Of a DNA stretch of 64,000 bases, positions 52,430 to 61,369 are shown one piece after another. A model generated the notes under the pieces. The model was not told the DNA's origin, ran no database searches, and saw only the letters and a program-made list of their open reading frames with translations. The stretch is from contig NZ_KB907307.1 of NCBI RefSeq assembly GCF_000381925.1, positions 62,001 to 126,000 on the forward strand, read 5' to 3'. The stretch is from Nocardia sp. BMG111209 (GTDB taxonomy: Bacteria; Actinomycetota; Actinomycetes; Mycobacteriales; Mycobacteriaceae). The stretch's first letter is position 1; each line of letters starts with the position of its first letter. The position numbers and the translations under genes are program-made.

Positions 52430-53017
52430 GTGTACTGGGATCCACGACCGACCGTCGCAGTCTCGGCTGGTCTACCGGTCGCCGGCCTCGCCGGCATGCT
52501 GCTGGGACCGCCGGAGGCATATCTGCAGGGCCGATGGGCGAATCGGGACTGGCGCAACGTACCCGGCCCCTTCTACGGCGCGATGACCGATTCCTGTTGG
52601 GTGGGACGGCTGATCGCACCCGACCACATCGTCTACGAGGACGATTCCGGTAGCGAGGTGGTGTTCCGCCAGCCGCGCGACCCGGACGAAACCCAGCTCG
52701 TCCTGACGGCGGCGTGGTCGGATCCCTTCCGCGCCTACGCCTGTGACGGCGACGACCACTGGACACTGGAGTCGGTCCGCGCCTGGTGGGCCGACCGGAA
52801 ACGCCTGCTGGAGTGGATCGACGAGACCTGCCGGGTCTGGGCGGACAGCGGCCGCAAGGACGAGCAGCACAACACCCGCGGCCTGCGCGCCTACCGTCGC
52901 TACGTGGACGACGGCCTGGAAACGTCCCTGCGCGAGTACGGATTCTGGCTCGAGCGGCGTCGCCCGGCCGTGGCCGGCGAGGCGCTGCCCGACCTCGGGC
53001 GGCGCTCGCGGGCCTGA
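52430..53017 (+). CDS. Conserved-looking hypothetical protein
   Basis: I do not recognise this protein. It has 195 residues from GTG 52430 (GTG 52427 or further upstream also possible). It is soluble and rich in Trp, Asp and Arg. Segments such as GPFYGAMTDSCWVGRLIAP, then DHIVYEDDSGSEVVFRQP, and EWIDETCRVWADSGRKDEQH give it normal protein composition and a regular frame. No signal peptide or membrane segment is seen. It follows the IclR gene by 98 bases and its stop is 1 base from the stop of the convergent GNAT gene. Confidence 0.6.
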   Translation: MYWDPRPTVAVSAGLPVAGLAGMLLGPPEAYLQGRWANRDWRNVPGPFYGAMTDSCWVGRLIAPDHIVYEDDSGSEVVFRQPRDPDETQLVLTAAWSDPFRAYACDGDDHWTLESVRAWWADRKRLLEWIDETCRVWADSGRKDEQHNTRGLRAYRRYVDDGLETSLREYGFWLERRRPAVAGEALPDLGRRSRA

Positions 53018-54385
53018 CTATCGCAGCGGCACAAGGGCTTCCGGCGAGTCCGGCAGCGCGTCGCGCAGGCGTCGCAGGGTCGGATGTGTCCGCGGGTCGG
53101 CGACGGCGTAGACCGAGGTGAGCACGTCCTCGATATCGGCGAGGAGATCGGCCGTGGTCAGGGCGGGTGGCGCGTAGACGCGGCCGGGCGCCTTGAAGAG
53201 CAGGCGGATCGGAAGGTCCGGCGCGGGCTGGTGATAGTCGACCGCCAGTTCGTGACAGCCGAGGTGGCGGAACGGGGCGGCGTCGGTATCCGGCGCGAGT
53301 TCGGCGTACCAGCCGCGCAGGTGGTGGCGTTGTGACAGCAGTTCGGTTTCCATCCGGGCGACGAGCCGCCGCAACAGACCGGCGTGCCGCAGCGGTCCGG
53401 TGAGCGCGAGATATCCGGCGAAACCCGCGGCGGGCAGGGCGAAGAAGGAGGCCAGACCGGCGGGAGCGGGATCGGCCGGTGTGCGGCGCAGGGTCCACAG
53501 CCGGTGGTCCGGGTCGGCGCGGGCCCGGCGGAACGCCGACTCCGGCACGGTCGCCGGGCCGGGCGCAAAAGTGTTGCGGTACAGCGTCATCGCGGCGGCG
53601 AATTCGTCCGCATCGGTGGCCGGACGGAGATCGAAGGTGTCGTCGCGGCCCACGTACCGGTCCAGCGGGAGCTGGGCGACACCGTCGGTCCGCCCGAGAG
53701 CGGTTGCCATGTCGCGGAATTCGGGGGAGGCGTCCGGCTCGTCGATGCGCATCGCCCAGCGCAGGTATTCGTGGACGGTGCTCGCCACGATCGGTGCGGG
53801 GATGGCGGCCGACCAGTCGGCGCGCAGCGGTTTGCCGATGAGGATCAGGTTGGTGACCGGATCCTGGTCCGGGGACAGTGCGGGCTGCACGTACGGGAAG
53901 TCGAGGCCGCGGTAGCCCCAGCGATGCCAGATCAGCGCCCTGGTCACGGGATCGAGGTTGTCGGTCCGCGCGGAGGTCGCCAGCGGGTCGTTCATCTCGG
54001 CGAGGATCGCGTCGAGCGGCCGGTCGTGTGCCCGCCGGGCATCCTCGTCGAGCAGGGATTCGGTGTGCGCCAGCAGCTTCCGCCCGGCCCCGGTGCCCCG
54101 GCAGGCCGGCGCGATCAGGAGGAATTCGATGACGCCGGTATTGGGTTCGGCGAGGTAATCGCTGATCGAGGCGGCCACCACGGCGCCGTCGGCGAGGCCC
54201 AGCACGATGTGATAGCTGTTGCGGCCGTACCACCCCCGGTGCTTGCGCCGCAGATAGTCGGCCATGTTCGCCAGCGACTCCCGCTCGTCCGGATCGGGGA
54301 ACTCCGTGACGTACAGGGTGTCGTAGAAGGCGCGCAGCGCGGCCAGATCGCCGCTCTCGTCGGTGAGTTCGCGGAAGGTGATCAT
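53018..54385 (-). CDS. Tandem GNAT-domain acetyltransferase-like protein
   Basis: This is a 455-residue protein. The N-terminal ~200 residues form a GNAT domain: MITFRELTDESGDL, EFLLIAPACRGTGAGRKLLA is the acetyl-CoA-binding motif A (R/Q-x-x-G-x-G/A-like), then ALIWHRWGYRGLDFPYVQP. The second half (FDLRPATDADEFAAAMTLYR onward; HHLRGWYAELAPDTDAAPFR, HLGCHELAVD) looks like a degenerate second GNAT fold. The whole resembles tandem-GNAT architectures such as MshD, but I do not claim that function. It is 6 bases downstream of the stop of a 349-residue unknown gene, so the two form an operon. Confidence 0.75.
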   Translation of the reverse strand: MITFRELTDESGDLAALRAFYDTLYVTEFPDPDERESLANMADYLRRKHRGWYGRNSYHIVLGLADGAVVAASISDYLAEPNTGVIEFLLIAPACRGTGAGRKLLAHTESLLDEDARRAHDRPLDAILAEMNDPLATSARTDNLDPVTRALIWHRWGYRGLDFPYVQPALSPDQDPVTNLILIGKPLRADWSAAIPAPIVASTVHEYLRWAMRIDEPDASPEFRDMATALGRTDGVAQLPLDRYVGRDDTFDLRPATDADEFAAAMTLYRNTFAPGPATVPESAFRRARADPDHRLWTLRRTPADPAPAGLASFFALPAAGFAGYLALTGPLRHAGLLRRLVARMETELLSQRHHLRGWYAELAPDTDAAPFRHLGCHELAVDYHQPAPDLPIRLLFKAPGRVYAPPALTTADLLADIEDVLTSVYAVADPRTHPTLRRLRDALPDSPEALVPLR

Positions 54386-54391
54386 CGCCGG

Positions 54392-55441
54392 TCAGATCCG
54401 GCCGATCGCGCCGAACAGGCGCTGGAACGAGCCCGCGGTGAGGCCCGGCTTCTCCGGGATCAGCGGGCTCGATTTCTGCAACAGCTCCATCTCGCCGAAC
54501 TCGGTACGCAGGAATTCCTCCTTGTGCTGCAGGCTGTCCAGGTTGTAGCGGATCGCGTCGGGTTTGGTGAGATCGGTGTGCTCCCAGATCAGATAGCAGT
54601 CGTTCAGCGAGGGCAGGGCGCCCTCGGGCACACCGTCCTTGGCCCACAGGCATTTCCACAGATATGCCGAATAGAAGTCCGGGACCTCGTGCACGTCCGC
54701 GATGCGGTGTTCGTCGGAGTCCAGCAGCAGGCAGTAGTTGAAATCGTAGGGCCACCGCTCGGCGATCACGGCCAGCTCCGGGTTGCGCTTGCGCAAATGG
54801 CTACGGTGGCACAGCAATCCGGTGATCTGTACCGACATGGCCGCGACTCCCCGTTGCTGCATCAGGCCCCGGATACCGGGGCGGATCTCGCGCGCGCGCC
54901 GCCCGACCACCACGACCAGTATCGAATTCGCCTCGTCACCCTGGCCGAGCTGGCCCAGGAAGAACGATTCGTCACCGGATCCGACCTCGCTGGTGAAATC
55001 CCAGGACGGCGCCCATTCCTCGAATCCGGCATAGGTCCAGCGCTGAATGTCGTTGCGCCCGACCGGCGTATGTCCCGGGCCGGACCGCTCCCACCAGCCG
55101 TAGTTGAGCAGCACGCTGGTACAGAACACGCCGGTCACCTGCATCGGCACCGGCCGCCGCGGTACCCGCGCGGTGGCCAGCCGCTGCCGTAACCGCTGCA
55201 CCGAGAACTGCTGGGAGGAGCGGGAGGAGCCGCCGCTGCGATCCGACAGCGGATCGCCGATGAATTCGGAGATGTGCAGCACCTTCTGGAGCAACAGCGT
55301 CAGTGGATCCGCGATCTCCGCTTTGAGGATTTCGGCGAGCAGGCCCGGGTGATAAGGAATTTGGACGTCGACGCCGACGCCGAGCGGTCCCACCTGGGTG
55401 GAGATTTTCCACAGCGACTGTGTGCTGTCCGAATTATCCAT
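54392..55441 (-). CDS. Hypothetical protein paired with the tandem-GNAT gene
   Basis: I do not recognise this 349-residue protein. It has no signal peptide or clear membrane helix. The start (DNSDSTQSLWKISTQVGPLG) is followed by a Ser/Arg-rich stretch at ~68-95 and a Trp/Cys-rich middle (VTGVFCTSVLLNYGWWERSG; CHRSHLRKRNPELAVI; DFYSAYLWKCLWAKDG). The C-terminal 60 residues contain a regular helical region. Composition and frame are those of a real gene. It is co-transcribed with the tandem GNAT, suggesting that it is a substrate, partner or scaffold. Confidence 0.62.
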   Translation of the reverse strand: MDNSDSTQSLWKISTQVGPLGVGVDVQIPYHPGLLAEILKAEIADPLTLLLQKVLHISEFIGDPLSDRSGGSSRSSQQFSVQRLRQRLATARVPRRPVPMQVTGVFCTSVLLNYGWWERSGPGHTPVGRNDIQRWTYAGFEEWAPSWDFTSEVGSGDESFFLGQLGQGDEANSILVVVVGRRAREIRPGIRGLMQQRGVAAMSVQITGLLCHRSHLRKRNPELAVIAERWPYDFNYCLLLDSDEHRIADVHEVPDFYSAYLWKCLWAKDGVPEGALPSLNDCYLIWEHTDLTKPDAIRYNLDSLQHKEEFLRTEFGEMELLQKSSPLIPEKPGLTAGSFQRLFGAIGRI

Positions 55442-55544
55442 ATCTGCCCCCTGGAACGCGCGGTGGGAATCGCCATCACATCATCGGCGATGTGCCGCGA
55501 GATGTTAGCCGCCTGGCCGGAATTCGTCCGCGCGTGGCGCACGG

Positions 55545-56429
55545 TCAGCGGGGGCCGGCGTCCGGGCGGGTGAAGAATTTCCGCAACTCGGCGGCGACCA
55601 CGTCGGGTTTCTCGTCGTCGAAGGCCGAGGTGTGGCCGAGGCCGGGGAGTACGACGCGGGTGGCGCCGGGGAGTTCGGCCGCGAGCCGATCCAGTGCCCG
55701 CGGCAGATAGGAGGCGCTGCGGGTGCCACCGAGAAGCAGTGTGTCGCAGTGCAATTCGGGCAGACGATGCCAGATGTCGCGGGTGCTGCGGATCACCTCG
55801 ATATCGGCGCGCACGGTCGGCACCAGGGTGCGCAGCGGGGGCAGGCGGTCCTCGCCGTCGTCGCGCTCGTCCAGGCGCATGCCCAGTGCCAGGGCCGGCT
55901 GCAGCAGGAATCGGGGCAGCGAGGTGAAATCGGCGCGGTCACCGGTCCCTTTCAGCACCGAGACGACGGCGGCGGTGAATCGGTGCGCGTCCAGCTCGCG
56001 CTCGACGCGCGGCGCCCACCCCAGCGACGTGAAATCCGCACCGACCAAGGGCGGTTCGTACAGGGCGAGCCGGTGGATGTCGGGGAGCTCCAGGGCGGTC
56101 GCCAGTGAGATGATCGCGCCGGCGCTCAGACCGAAGACGTTGTGCGCCTGCGCTTCCCGGATGAGCGTGGTGAGATCGCCGATCTCCGTGCGCAGATCGC
56201 CGGTCGCACCGCCGGGATCGCTGAGCCCGCGGCCCCGGCGGTCGGGCGCGTACACGGTGAAATCGGCGGCCAGCTCGATCGCCAGTTGCCGGAACAGGTA
56301 CGAGGTCATCATGGCCCCGTGCACCAGCACGAGGGCGGGGCCGTGGCCGATGCGGCGGTATCCGATCAGGGTCCCGTCGTCGGCGCGGGCGGTGCCGGTG
56401 ACGAAGCGGGCCGGGGTGGTGGTGTCCAT
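55545..56429 (-). CDS. Alpha/beta hydrolase
   Basis: This 294-residue hydrolase has VLVHGAMMTSYLFRQ (oxyanion hole), APDRRGRGLSDPGG, and a nucleophile elbow FGLSAGAIISLATAL with Ser. The acid is near LLLGGTRSASYL, and the catalytic His lies in GLGHTSAFDDEKPDVV. It resembles small-molecule esterases or lactonases; the substrate is unknown. ATG 56429 is chosen because the upstream frame overlaps the phosphoesterase gene. It follows that gene on the same strand. Confidence 0.87.
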   Translation of the reverse strand: MDTTTPARFVTGTARADDGTLIGYRRIGHGPALVLVHGAMMTSYLFRQLAIELAADFTVYAPDRRGRGLSDPGGATGDLRTEIGDLTTLIREAQAHNVFGLSAGAIISLATALELPDIHRLALYEPPLVGADFTSLGWAPRVERELDAHRFTAAVVSVLKGTGDRADFTSLPRFLLQPALALGMRLDERDDGEDRLPPLRTLVPTVRADIEVIRSTRDIWHRLPELHCDTLLLGGTRSASYLPRALDRLAAELPGATRVVLPGLGHTSAFDDEKPDVVAAELRKFFTRPDAGPR

Positions 56430-56496
56430 GTGCCGAGTCTGGACGCGGCGCGTTGCGCCGCTCTTGCGTTCCGCTGTCGCGGGTTTCGCCGCGCTG

Positions 56497-57978
56497 TCAG
56501 CGGCCGCCGTGGTCGGCGCGCCGGGCCGCCACCGCGGTCGCGGTGGCCGCGGCGGGTGGCGCGAGCGCGTGCGGTACGCGTTCGACGCCGGACAGGTCGC
56601 GGTGCACCACATGGCTGCGGTCGGCGACCGAACCCAGGCTGTATCGCGGTTGCAGACCGAACAACTGGCTGCGGGTGCGGGTACTCCACTGCCGCGCGGC
56701 GGCGCTGCGGGTGGCCTGGAAGGTGATCATGTAGCCGCCCTCGTAGAGCCGCAACAGGGTGTATCCGCCGGGATACTCCTTGATCGAGGCCACCTCCAGG
56801 AATTCGACCGGGATCGGAATGTCCGGGGGCGTACGGCGATTGCGATGGGTGTGGCCGCTGTGGTGCAGGAACACCCCGGGCGCGCGCTCGTAGAGCCGGT
56901 GCAGAGCGGCGGCGTCGTGGCGGTCGAGCACGAAACCGGGGCCGCCGAGATTGCTCATCCCGGAGTCGCGGGTCACCGGGTGGTGGCCGAAAACCAGTGT
57001 GGGCCGGTCGGGTTCGTCGTTCAACAGGCTCCGCAACCGGGCCATCTGCTCGGCGTCGATGCGCCCGCCCGCGCCGTCGAGATCCGTGGTGTCCAAGCCG
57101 ATCACCCGCAATCCGCCGAGGTCGTATCCGACCAGACGCTGCCGGGGCAGGAAATACTGTCCCCAGCAGTCGTGATGTTCCGTCCCGGCCAGCCGGGGTC
57201 CGGACCGCCAGCGTGGACCGACCCGCGGCCGATCGTGATTTCCCCGGCAGAGCAGCACATCTCGGCCCAGCGTGCCCCAATCGTCCAGCCAGTGACGGAG
57301 ATTGCGGGACTGGCTCGGGGTGCCGTCACTGGTCAGATCCCCGGCCAGGATCACGTGATCGACCATGCGATCCGGTTCGCGCACATCGGTCAGCAGCGCG
57401 TCCAGCATCACCGCCGGATACGGCGGCAGATTCGGTTCCTGCCGCACCCCGGTCGGCAACGCGGCGACGATCTCGCCGCTGACCTCCTCGCCGAAGTGCA
57501 GATCGTTGGTCAGCGCGAGGGTGCGCAGCAGCCGGCCCGGCGGCGGGACGAGGGTGCGGAACCGCAGCCGCGGCTCGTCGTGCCACCAGTGCCACATCGA
57601 ACCGGGGGTCGCCCGCACCCCGCGCGATCGGGCCTCCACGTAGTACTCCCGGCCCGGCTCGAGCCCGGTGACCTCGGCGTAGTGGTACGCCGTGGGGTTG
57701 GCGTCGTAGTGCACCACCGGCGCCGGCCGCCGCGAATCCGCCGGTGCCAGTGCGAGTTCGGTGTCCGATTCGATCGGCCGCGGGCGGCCGAGCGGATCGA
57801 TCGCCGCAGTCGTCCACCGGACCGCGATCGACTCGTCGGTCACCGTGACCAGTTCCAGATCACGAGCGACCATCGAAACCGATTGCGAGGCAACCGATCC
57901 GATTCCTCCGATCGGTAGTGCCGCCATCGCGGCCAGTGCGGTGAGCACGGCCCGCCGGGACGGATCGTGGCAACCCAT
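56497..57978 (-). CDS. Tat-exported calcineurin-like metallophosphoesterase
   Basis: This 493-residue exported phosphoesterase has a twin-arginine leader (MGCHDPSRRAVLTALAAMAA). A fibronectin-like domain (~30-150: HYDANPTAYHYAEVTGLEPG) precedes the metallophosphoesterase core. All five metal motifs are seen: TNDLHFGE, AGDLTSDG, CRGNHDRPR, FGHHPVT and HSGHTHRNR. The C-terminus is Ala/Arg-rich. Relatives are secreted phosphatases or phosphodiesterases of actinobacteria. It lies upstream of the alpha/beta hydrolase on the same strand. Confidence 0.9.
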   Translation of the reverse strand: MGCHDPSRRAVLTALAAMAALPIGGIGSVASQSVSMVARDLELVTVTDESIAVRWTTAAIDPLGRPRPIESDTELALAPADSRRPAPVVHYDANPTAYHYAEVTGLEPGREYYVEARSRGVRATPGSMWHWWHDEPRLRFRTLVPPPGRLLRTLALTNDLHFGEEVSGEIVAALPTGVRQEPNLPPYPAVMLDALLTDVREPDRMVDHVILAGDLTSDGTPSQSRNLRHWLDDWGTLGRDVLLCRGNHDRPRVGPRWRSGPRLAGTEHHDCWGQYFLPRQRLVGYDLGGLRVIGLDTTDLDGAGGRIDAEQMARLRSLLNDEPDRPTLVFGHHPVTRDSGMSNLGGPGFVLDRHDAAALHRLYERAPGVFLHHSGHTHRNRRTPPDIPIPVEFLEVASIKEYPGGYTLLRLYEGGYMITFQATRSAAARQWSTRTRSQLFGLQPRYSLGSVADRSHVVHRDLSGVERVPHALAPPAAATATAVAARRADHGGR

Positions 57979-58177
57979 CGCTACCCCTGACGTCGGTCTC
58001 GCCGATGCATCGACGCGAGCAACGCTATCGGTACAACCGTGCCGGTTTGTGAACAGCGGCCGAGCGGCACCGGTCCGTTGCCCACCGGTTTACCGTCGGC
58101 GTCTCTCCGCACGTCGGCCGCAGTTCATGTGCCGGTCGAACACCCCCCGTCCGGGCGAACAACCGGTGTCGGCAGGC

Positions 58178-59380
58178 TCACCGCGCCCGCCGGATCCGGA
58201 TCGGCAGCGACTGCCAGGCCCGCAGTGTGTTGTTGGGCCGCACGACGGCGGGCCCGGTGAGTTCCAGACTCTCCACCCGTGCCGCCAGCGCGGTCAGCAG
58301 CGCCTCCGCCTCCAGCCGCGCGACGTGCTGGCCGATGCACTGATGCAGGCCCATACCGAAACCGACATGACCGGACGGGTCGCGGTCCGGATCGAAGCGG
58401 TCCGGATCGGGCCAGCGCCGCGGGTCGCGGTTGGCGGCGCCGAGGAACATCAGGACCTTGTGCCCGGCCGGCACGGTCGCGGAGCCGAAATCGACTGCCA
58501 CGGTGGTCGTCCGGAAGAAGGTCTGCACGGGCGACTGCCAGCGGACCGCCTCGTCGAACGCGGTGCGGGCCAGCGCCGGTTCGGCGCGCAGCCGCGCCCA
58601 CAGCGCCGGCTCGGTCGCGCAGGCGTACAGGACCGCGGTGATGCCGTTGACGGTCGTGTCGACCCCGGCGGTCAGCATCGAGCGCACCACCAGCGGGGCC
58701 TGTTCGCGGGTGAGGTCGTACCGGTCCGCGGCCTGCCATACTCGCGCGCCGAAGCCGTTGTCGCCCAGTCGGTCCCGTGCGCACTGTGCGTTCACCCAGG
58801 CCGCGTGCGCGTCGATACCGGCGAGGCCCCGGTCGACCAGCGCGTTGCGCGGGCCGAAGGCGTTGAACGCGTGGGCGCCGTAGGGGAGCAGATGTTCGCG
58901 GCCCGCGGCCGGCAGCCCGACCGCGTCCGGAAAGACCCGCAGCGGAAAGGCTTCGGCCAGCCGCGCCACCGCGTCGAATTCGGTGTCGGACACCGCCTCG
59001 TCGACGAGTTCGGCCGCGGCGGCGAACCACTGCTCGCGCAGGTCGCGCAGTGCCCGCGGCCCGAGGACGCGGGCCAGGACCGAGCGCGGCGCGTCGTGCC
59101 GCGGCGGATCCGCCTCCAACAGCAGACTCGGTGGCCGCCATGGGGTTTCGTTCCGGAAGTCGGCGAGGCCGACGCCGGCGCCGCTCTCCAGGCGCTGCCA
59201 GTCGGTGAGCGCGGCGTGCACCTGTTCGTAGCGGGCCAGCGCGTACACGCCGTATCGGCGCAGGTACACCACCGGCCCGGCGTCGCGCAGCGCGGCATGC
59301 AACGGATACGGATCCGCCAGGGTGTCGAGTGCGAAAGGATCGGCGTCACTGACGGGCAGGTGCGGTTCGACGGTTGTCAC
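58178..59380 (-). CDS. Cytochrome P450 (CYP199-like)
   Basis: This 400-residue P450 has the I-helix SMLTAGVDTTVNGITAV with the acid-alcohol pair, the ExxR motif in FDEAVRWQSPVQ, and the haem loop GFGMGLHQCIGQHVARLEAE with Cys348 as haem ligand. PWRPPSLLLEADPPRHDAPR and RPNNTLRAWQSLPIR resemble CYP199A-type proteins that oxidise or O-demethylate aromatic acids. GTG 59380 is chosen because AGAAGGGA lies 7 bases upstream. GTG 59398 overlaps the reductase stop (GTGA) and is an alternative. It is the last gene of an IclR - reductase - P450 operon. Confidence 0.9.
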   Translation of the reverse strand: MTTVEPHLPVSDADPFALDTLADPYPLHAALRDAGPVVYLRRYGVYALARYEQVHAALTDWQRLESGAGVGLADFRNETPWRPPSLLLEADPPRHDAPRSVLARVLGPRALRDLREQWFAAAAELVDEAVSDTEFDAVARLAEAFPLRVFPDAVGLPAAGREHLLPYGAHAFNAFGPRNALVDRGLAGIDAHAAWVNAQCARDRLGDNGFGARVWQAADRYDLTREQAPLVVRSMLTAGVDTTVNGITAVLYACATEPALWARLRAEPALARTAFDEAVRWQSPVQTFFRTTTVAVDFGSATVPAGHKVLMFLGAANRDPRRWPDPDRFDPDRDPSGHVGFGMGLHQCIGQHVARLEAEALLTALAARVESLELTGPAVVRPNNTLRAWQSLPIRIRRAR

Positions 59381-59394
59381 GATGTCGTCCCTTC

Positions 59395-60345
59395 TCACAG
59401 GTCCAGGACCAGATGGCCGGAGCGGGCACGGGATACGCAGACCAGCATGCGGTCCCCGGCCGCGCGTTCGAGGTCGTCGAGTACGGCGTCGCGGTGGTCG
59501 GGAACACCGTCGAGGACGGTGGTCTCACAGGTGCCGCAGACACCCTGGCGGCACGAGGACAGCACCGGCGTCCCGGCCAGTTGCAGTGCCTCGAGGACGG
59601 ATCGGTCCGGCGGTACGGTGACCAGGCGGCCGGAGCGCCGCAGCCGGATCTGAAAGCTGTTGTCGCGCATCGAGTCCGCGACCGCAGCCGGAGTGAACCG
59701 CTCGGTGCGCAGCCGGCCCGCGCGCTCGCCGGTGTCGCGGGAGCGGACGGCGTCGATCATCGTGGCCGGTCCGCAGCAGTACACCATCGTGTCGGGGGCG
59801 ACCGCATCCAGCCAGGCGCGCACGTCGCCGCGGCCGTCCTCGTCGGCGGGATGCAGGCGGACCCGGCTGCCGTGCGCGCCGAGCCGATGGGCGAAAGCCA
59901 TACTGCGCAGCGATCTTCCGGCGTAGTGGAGCCGCCAGTCGGCGCCGAGCAGATCGGCCTGGGCGATCATCGGCAGCAGTGCGGTGATGCCGATGCCGCC
60001 GGCCACGAACAGGTAGCGGTCGGCCGGGGCCAGCGCGAAGTTGTTGCGCGGACTGCCGACCGGAACCGTATCGCCGACGGCGAGGACGTCGTGGATGTGG
60101 GCCGAACCGCCACGGCCGTCGGGCTCGCGCCGGACCGCGATGTCGTAGCGGTGCGGATCCCGGCGATCACCGCACAGCGAGTACTGCCGGGTGCGGCCGC
60201 CGGGCAGGATCAGATCGAGGTGGGCGCCGGGCGTCCAGTCCGGCAGCCGCCGGCCGCCGGGGTGGGCGAGGGTGATCGCCGCGACCCCTTCCGCGATGAA
60301 TTCCTTTGCGGTGACGGTCAATTCCAGCGTTGCGGCCGCGGTCAT
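59395..60345 (-). CDS. Phthalate-dioxygenase-reductase-type oxidoreductase (FMN, NAD, 2Fe-2S)
   Basis: This 316-residue electron-transfer protein has an N-terminal flavin domain (GRTRQYSLCGDRRDPHRYDI) and an NAD domain (YLFVAGGIGITALLPMIAQA; MVYCCGPATMIDAV). The C-terminal plant-type 2Fe-2S domain has SSCRQGVCGTCET and a later LVCVSRA with the fourth Cys. This is the PDR order (flavin, NAD, ferredoxin), the same as the reductase fused to P450RhF-type enzymes. ATG 60345 has AAGGAG about 7 bases upstream. It donates electrons to the P450 that follows. Confidence 0.92.
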   Translation of the reverse strand: MTAAATLELTVTAKEFIAEGVAAITLAHPGGRRLPDWTPGAHLDLILPGGRTRQYSLCGDRRDPHRYDIAVRREPDGRGGSAHIHDVLAVGDTVPVGSPRNNFALAPADRYLFVAGGIGITALLPMIAQADLLGADWRLHYAGRSLRSMAFAHRLGAHGSRVRLHPADEDGRGDVRAWLDAVAPDTMVYCCGPATMIDAVRSRDTGERAGRLRTERFTPAAVADSMRDNSFQIRLRRSGRLVTVPPDRSVLEALQLAGTPVLSSCRQGVCGTCETTVLDGVPDHRDAVLDDLERAAGDRMLVCVSRARSGHLVLDL

Positions 60346-60413
60346 CGAGGCGCTCCTTCCGACGTGTTCCACGTCACGATGACGCGGGCGGACGGCCGGC
60401 TACAACGGGCCTC

Positions 60414-61187
60414 TCACTGAGCGAGAGGCTCGCTGCCGGGAAGGGCGCCGAGCACGCGCGAGATGCCCCGCGCCGCGGCCAGCAGCGCCGGGATCGCGGT
60501 GCGCGCCTCGTCGTCGTTCGGGACGATCACCGACAGTGCCGCGATCACCCGGCCGTCGCGGCCACGCAGGGGGGTGGCGATGCCGGTCGTCCGCTCGTCG
60601 ATGTAGCCGGGGCACATCACGATGCCGGTGCGGCGGATCTCGCTCAACATCCGTCGCAGGGTGTGCGGATCGCTGACGGTATGGGCGGTGTAGCGGCGCA
60701 GCGGGCCCGCCAGCGCCTGCTCCTGCATCTCGGCGGGCGCGTGCGCGAGCAGTACCAGGCCGCCCGAGGACACGTGCGCCGGCAGCCGCCCGGCGATCCG
60801 GCTGATGTTGAACACGCCGCCCGGCGCGGACAGCCGCTCCACGACCAGGACCTCCCGCCCGTGCAGCACCGACAACTGGACGTGATGGCCCACCACCGCG
60901 TGCAGATCCTCCATGAACGGCATGGCCGCTTGGCGCAATCCGACCGTCGTGGCGGCGCGCGAGGCGAGTTCCCACAGCCGCACCCCGGTCCGCAGCCGGC
61001 GCCGCTGATCGCGCTGCAACAGGCCCTCCGCGACCATCTCGGCGGCCAGCCGCGATACGGTCGGCAGGGGCAGGCCGCTGCGACGCGCCAGTTCCGAAAC
61101 GGTCATCTCCGGCGAATCCGCGTCGAAGAGTTCGAGGATGCGCAACACTCGCGACAACACCGACTCACCGCCGGAACCGCCCGCCAT
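60414..61187 (-). CDS. IclR-family regulator of the P450 operon
   Basis: This 257-residue regulator has a winged helix (ESVLSRVLRILELFDADSPE, MTVSELARRSGLPLPTVSRL, AAEMVAEGLLQRD) and an IclR ligand domain (PAHVSSGGLVLLAHAPAEMQ; GYIDERTTGIATPLRGRDGR; AALSVIVP). IclR proteins often control aromatic catabolism. ATG 61187 has GGAGG about 9 bases upstream; a longer frame adds a basic extension. It is 68 bases upstream of the reductase gene on the same strand, so it may be autoregulated together with the operon. Confidence 0.9.
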   Translation of the reverse strand: MAGGSGGESVLSRVLRILELFDADSPEMTVSELARRSGLPLPTVSRLAAEMVAEGLLQRDQRRRLRTGVRLWELASRAATTVGLRQAAMPFMEDLHAVVGHHVQLSVLHGREVLVVERLSAPGGVFNISRIAGRLPAHVSSGGLVLLAHAPAEMQEQALAGPLRRYTAHTVSDPHTLRRMLSEIRRTGIVMCPGYIDERTTGIATPLRGRDGRVIAALSVIVPNDDEARTAIPALLAAARGISRVLGALPGSEPLAQ

Positions 61188-61303
61188 TCGCCGTCCACCT
61201 CCTCGCCGACGAGCGCCGAACCACCGCTTCGTGACTGCGGATTTTACCGATCGTTCGCCCTTCGCTGGGGTGTGGGACATGCCGTCGTGTTCGATATGCG
61301 ACT

Positions 61304-61323
61304 AACTGATCAGGCGACCAGTT
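61304..61323. promoter_or_regulatory. Candidate operator upstream of the IclR and secreted-protein genes
   Basis: An inverted repeat AACTGATC-AGGC-GACCAGTT (one mismatch in 8) lies 46 bases upstream of the secreted-protein start and 116 bases upstream of the divergent IclR start. It has a size suitable for an IclR or other dimeric regulator. It is a candidate only. Confidence 0.5.
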
Positions 61324-61369
61324 GTCGTCGGCAGTGTGTTCGGACCGATAGATCGGAAGAGCTCCACCC

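Noticed and set aside
53384..55192. 602-codon plus-strand frame opposite the GNAT pair
   Set aside because: Composition typical of antisense GC frames; the minus strand carries the recognisable GNAT motifs.
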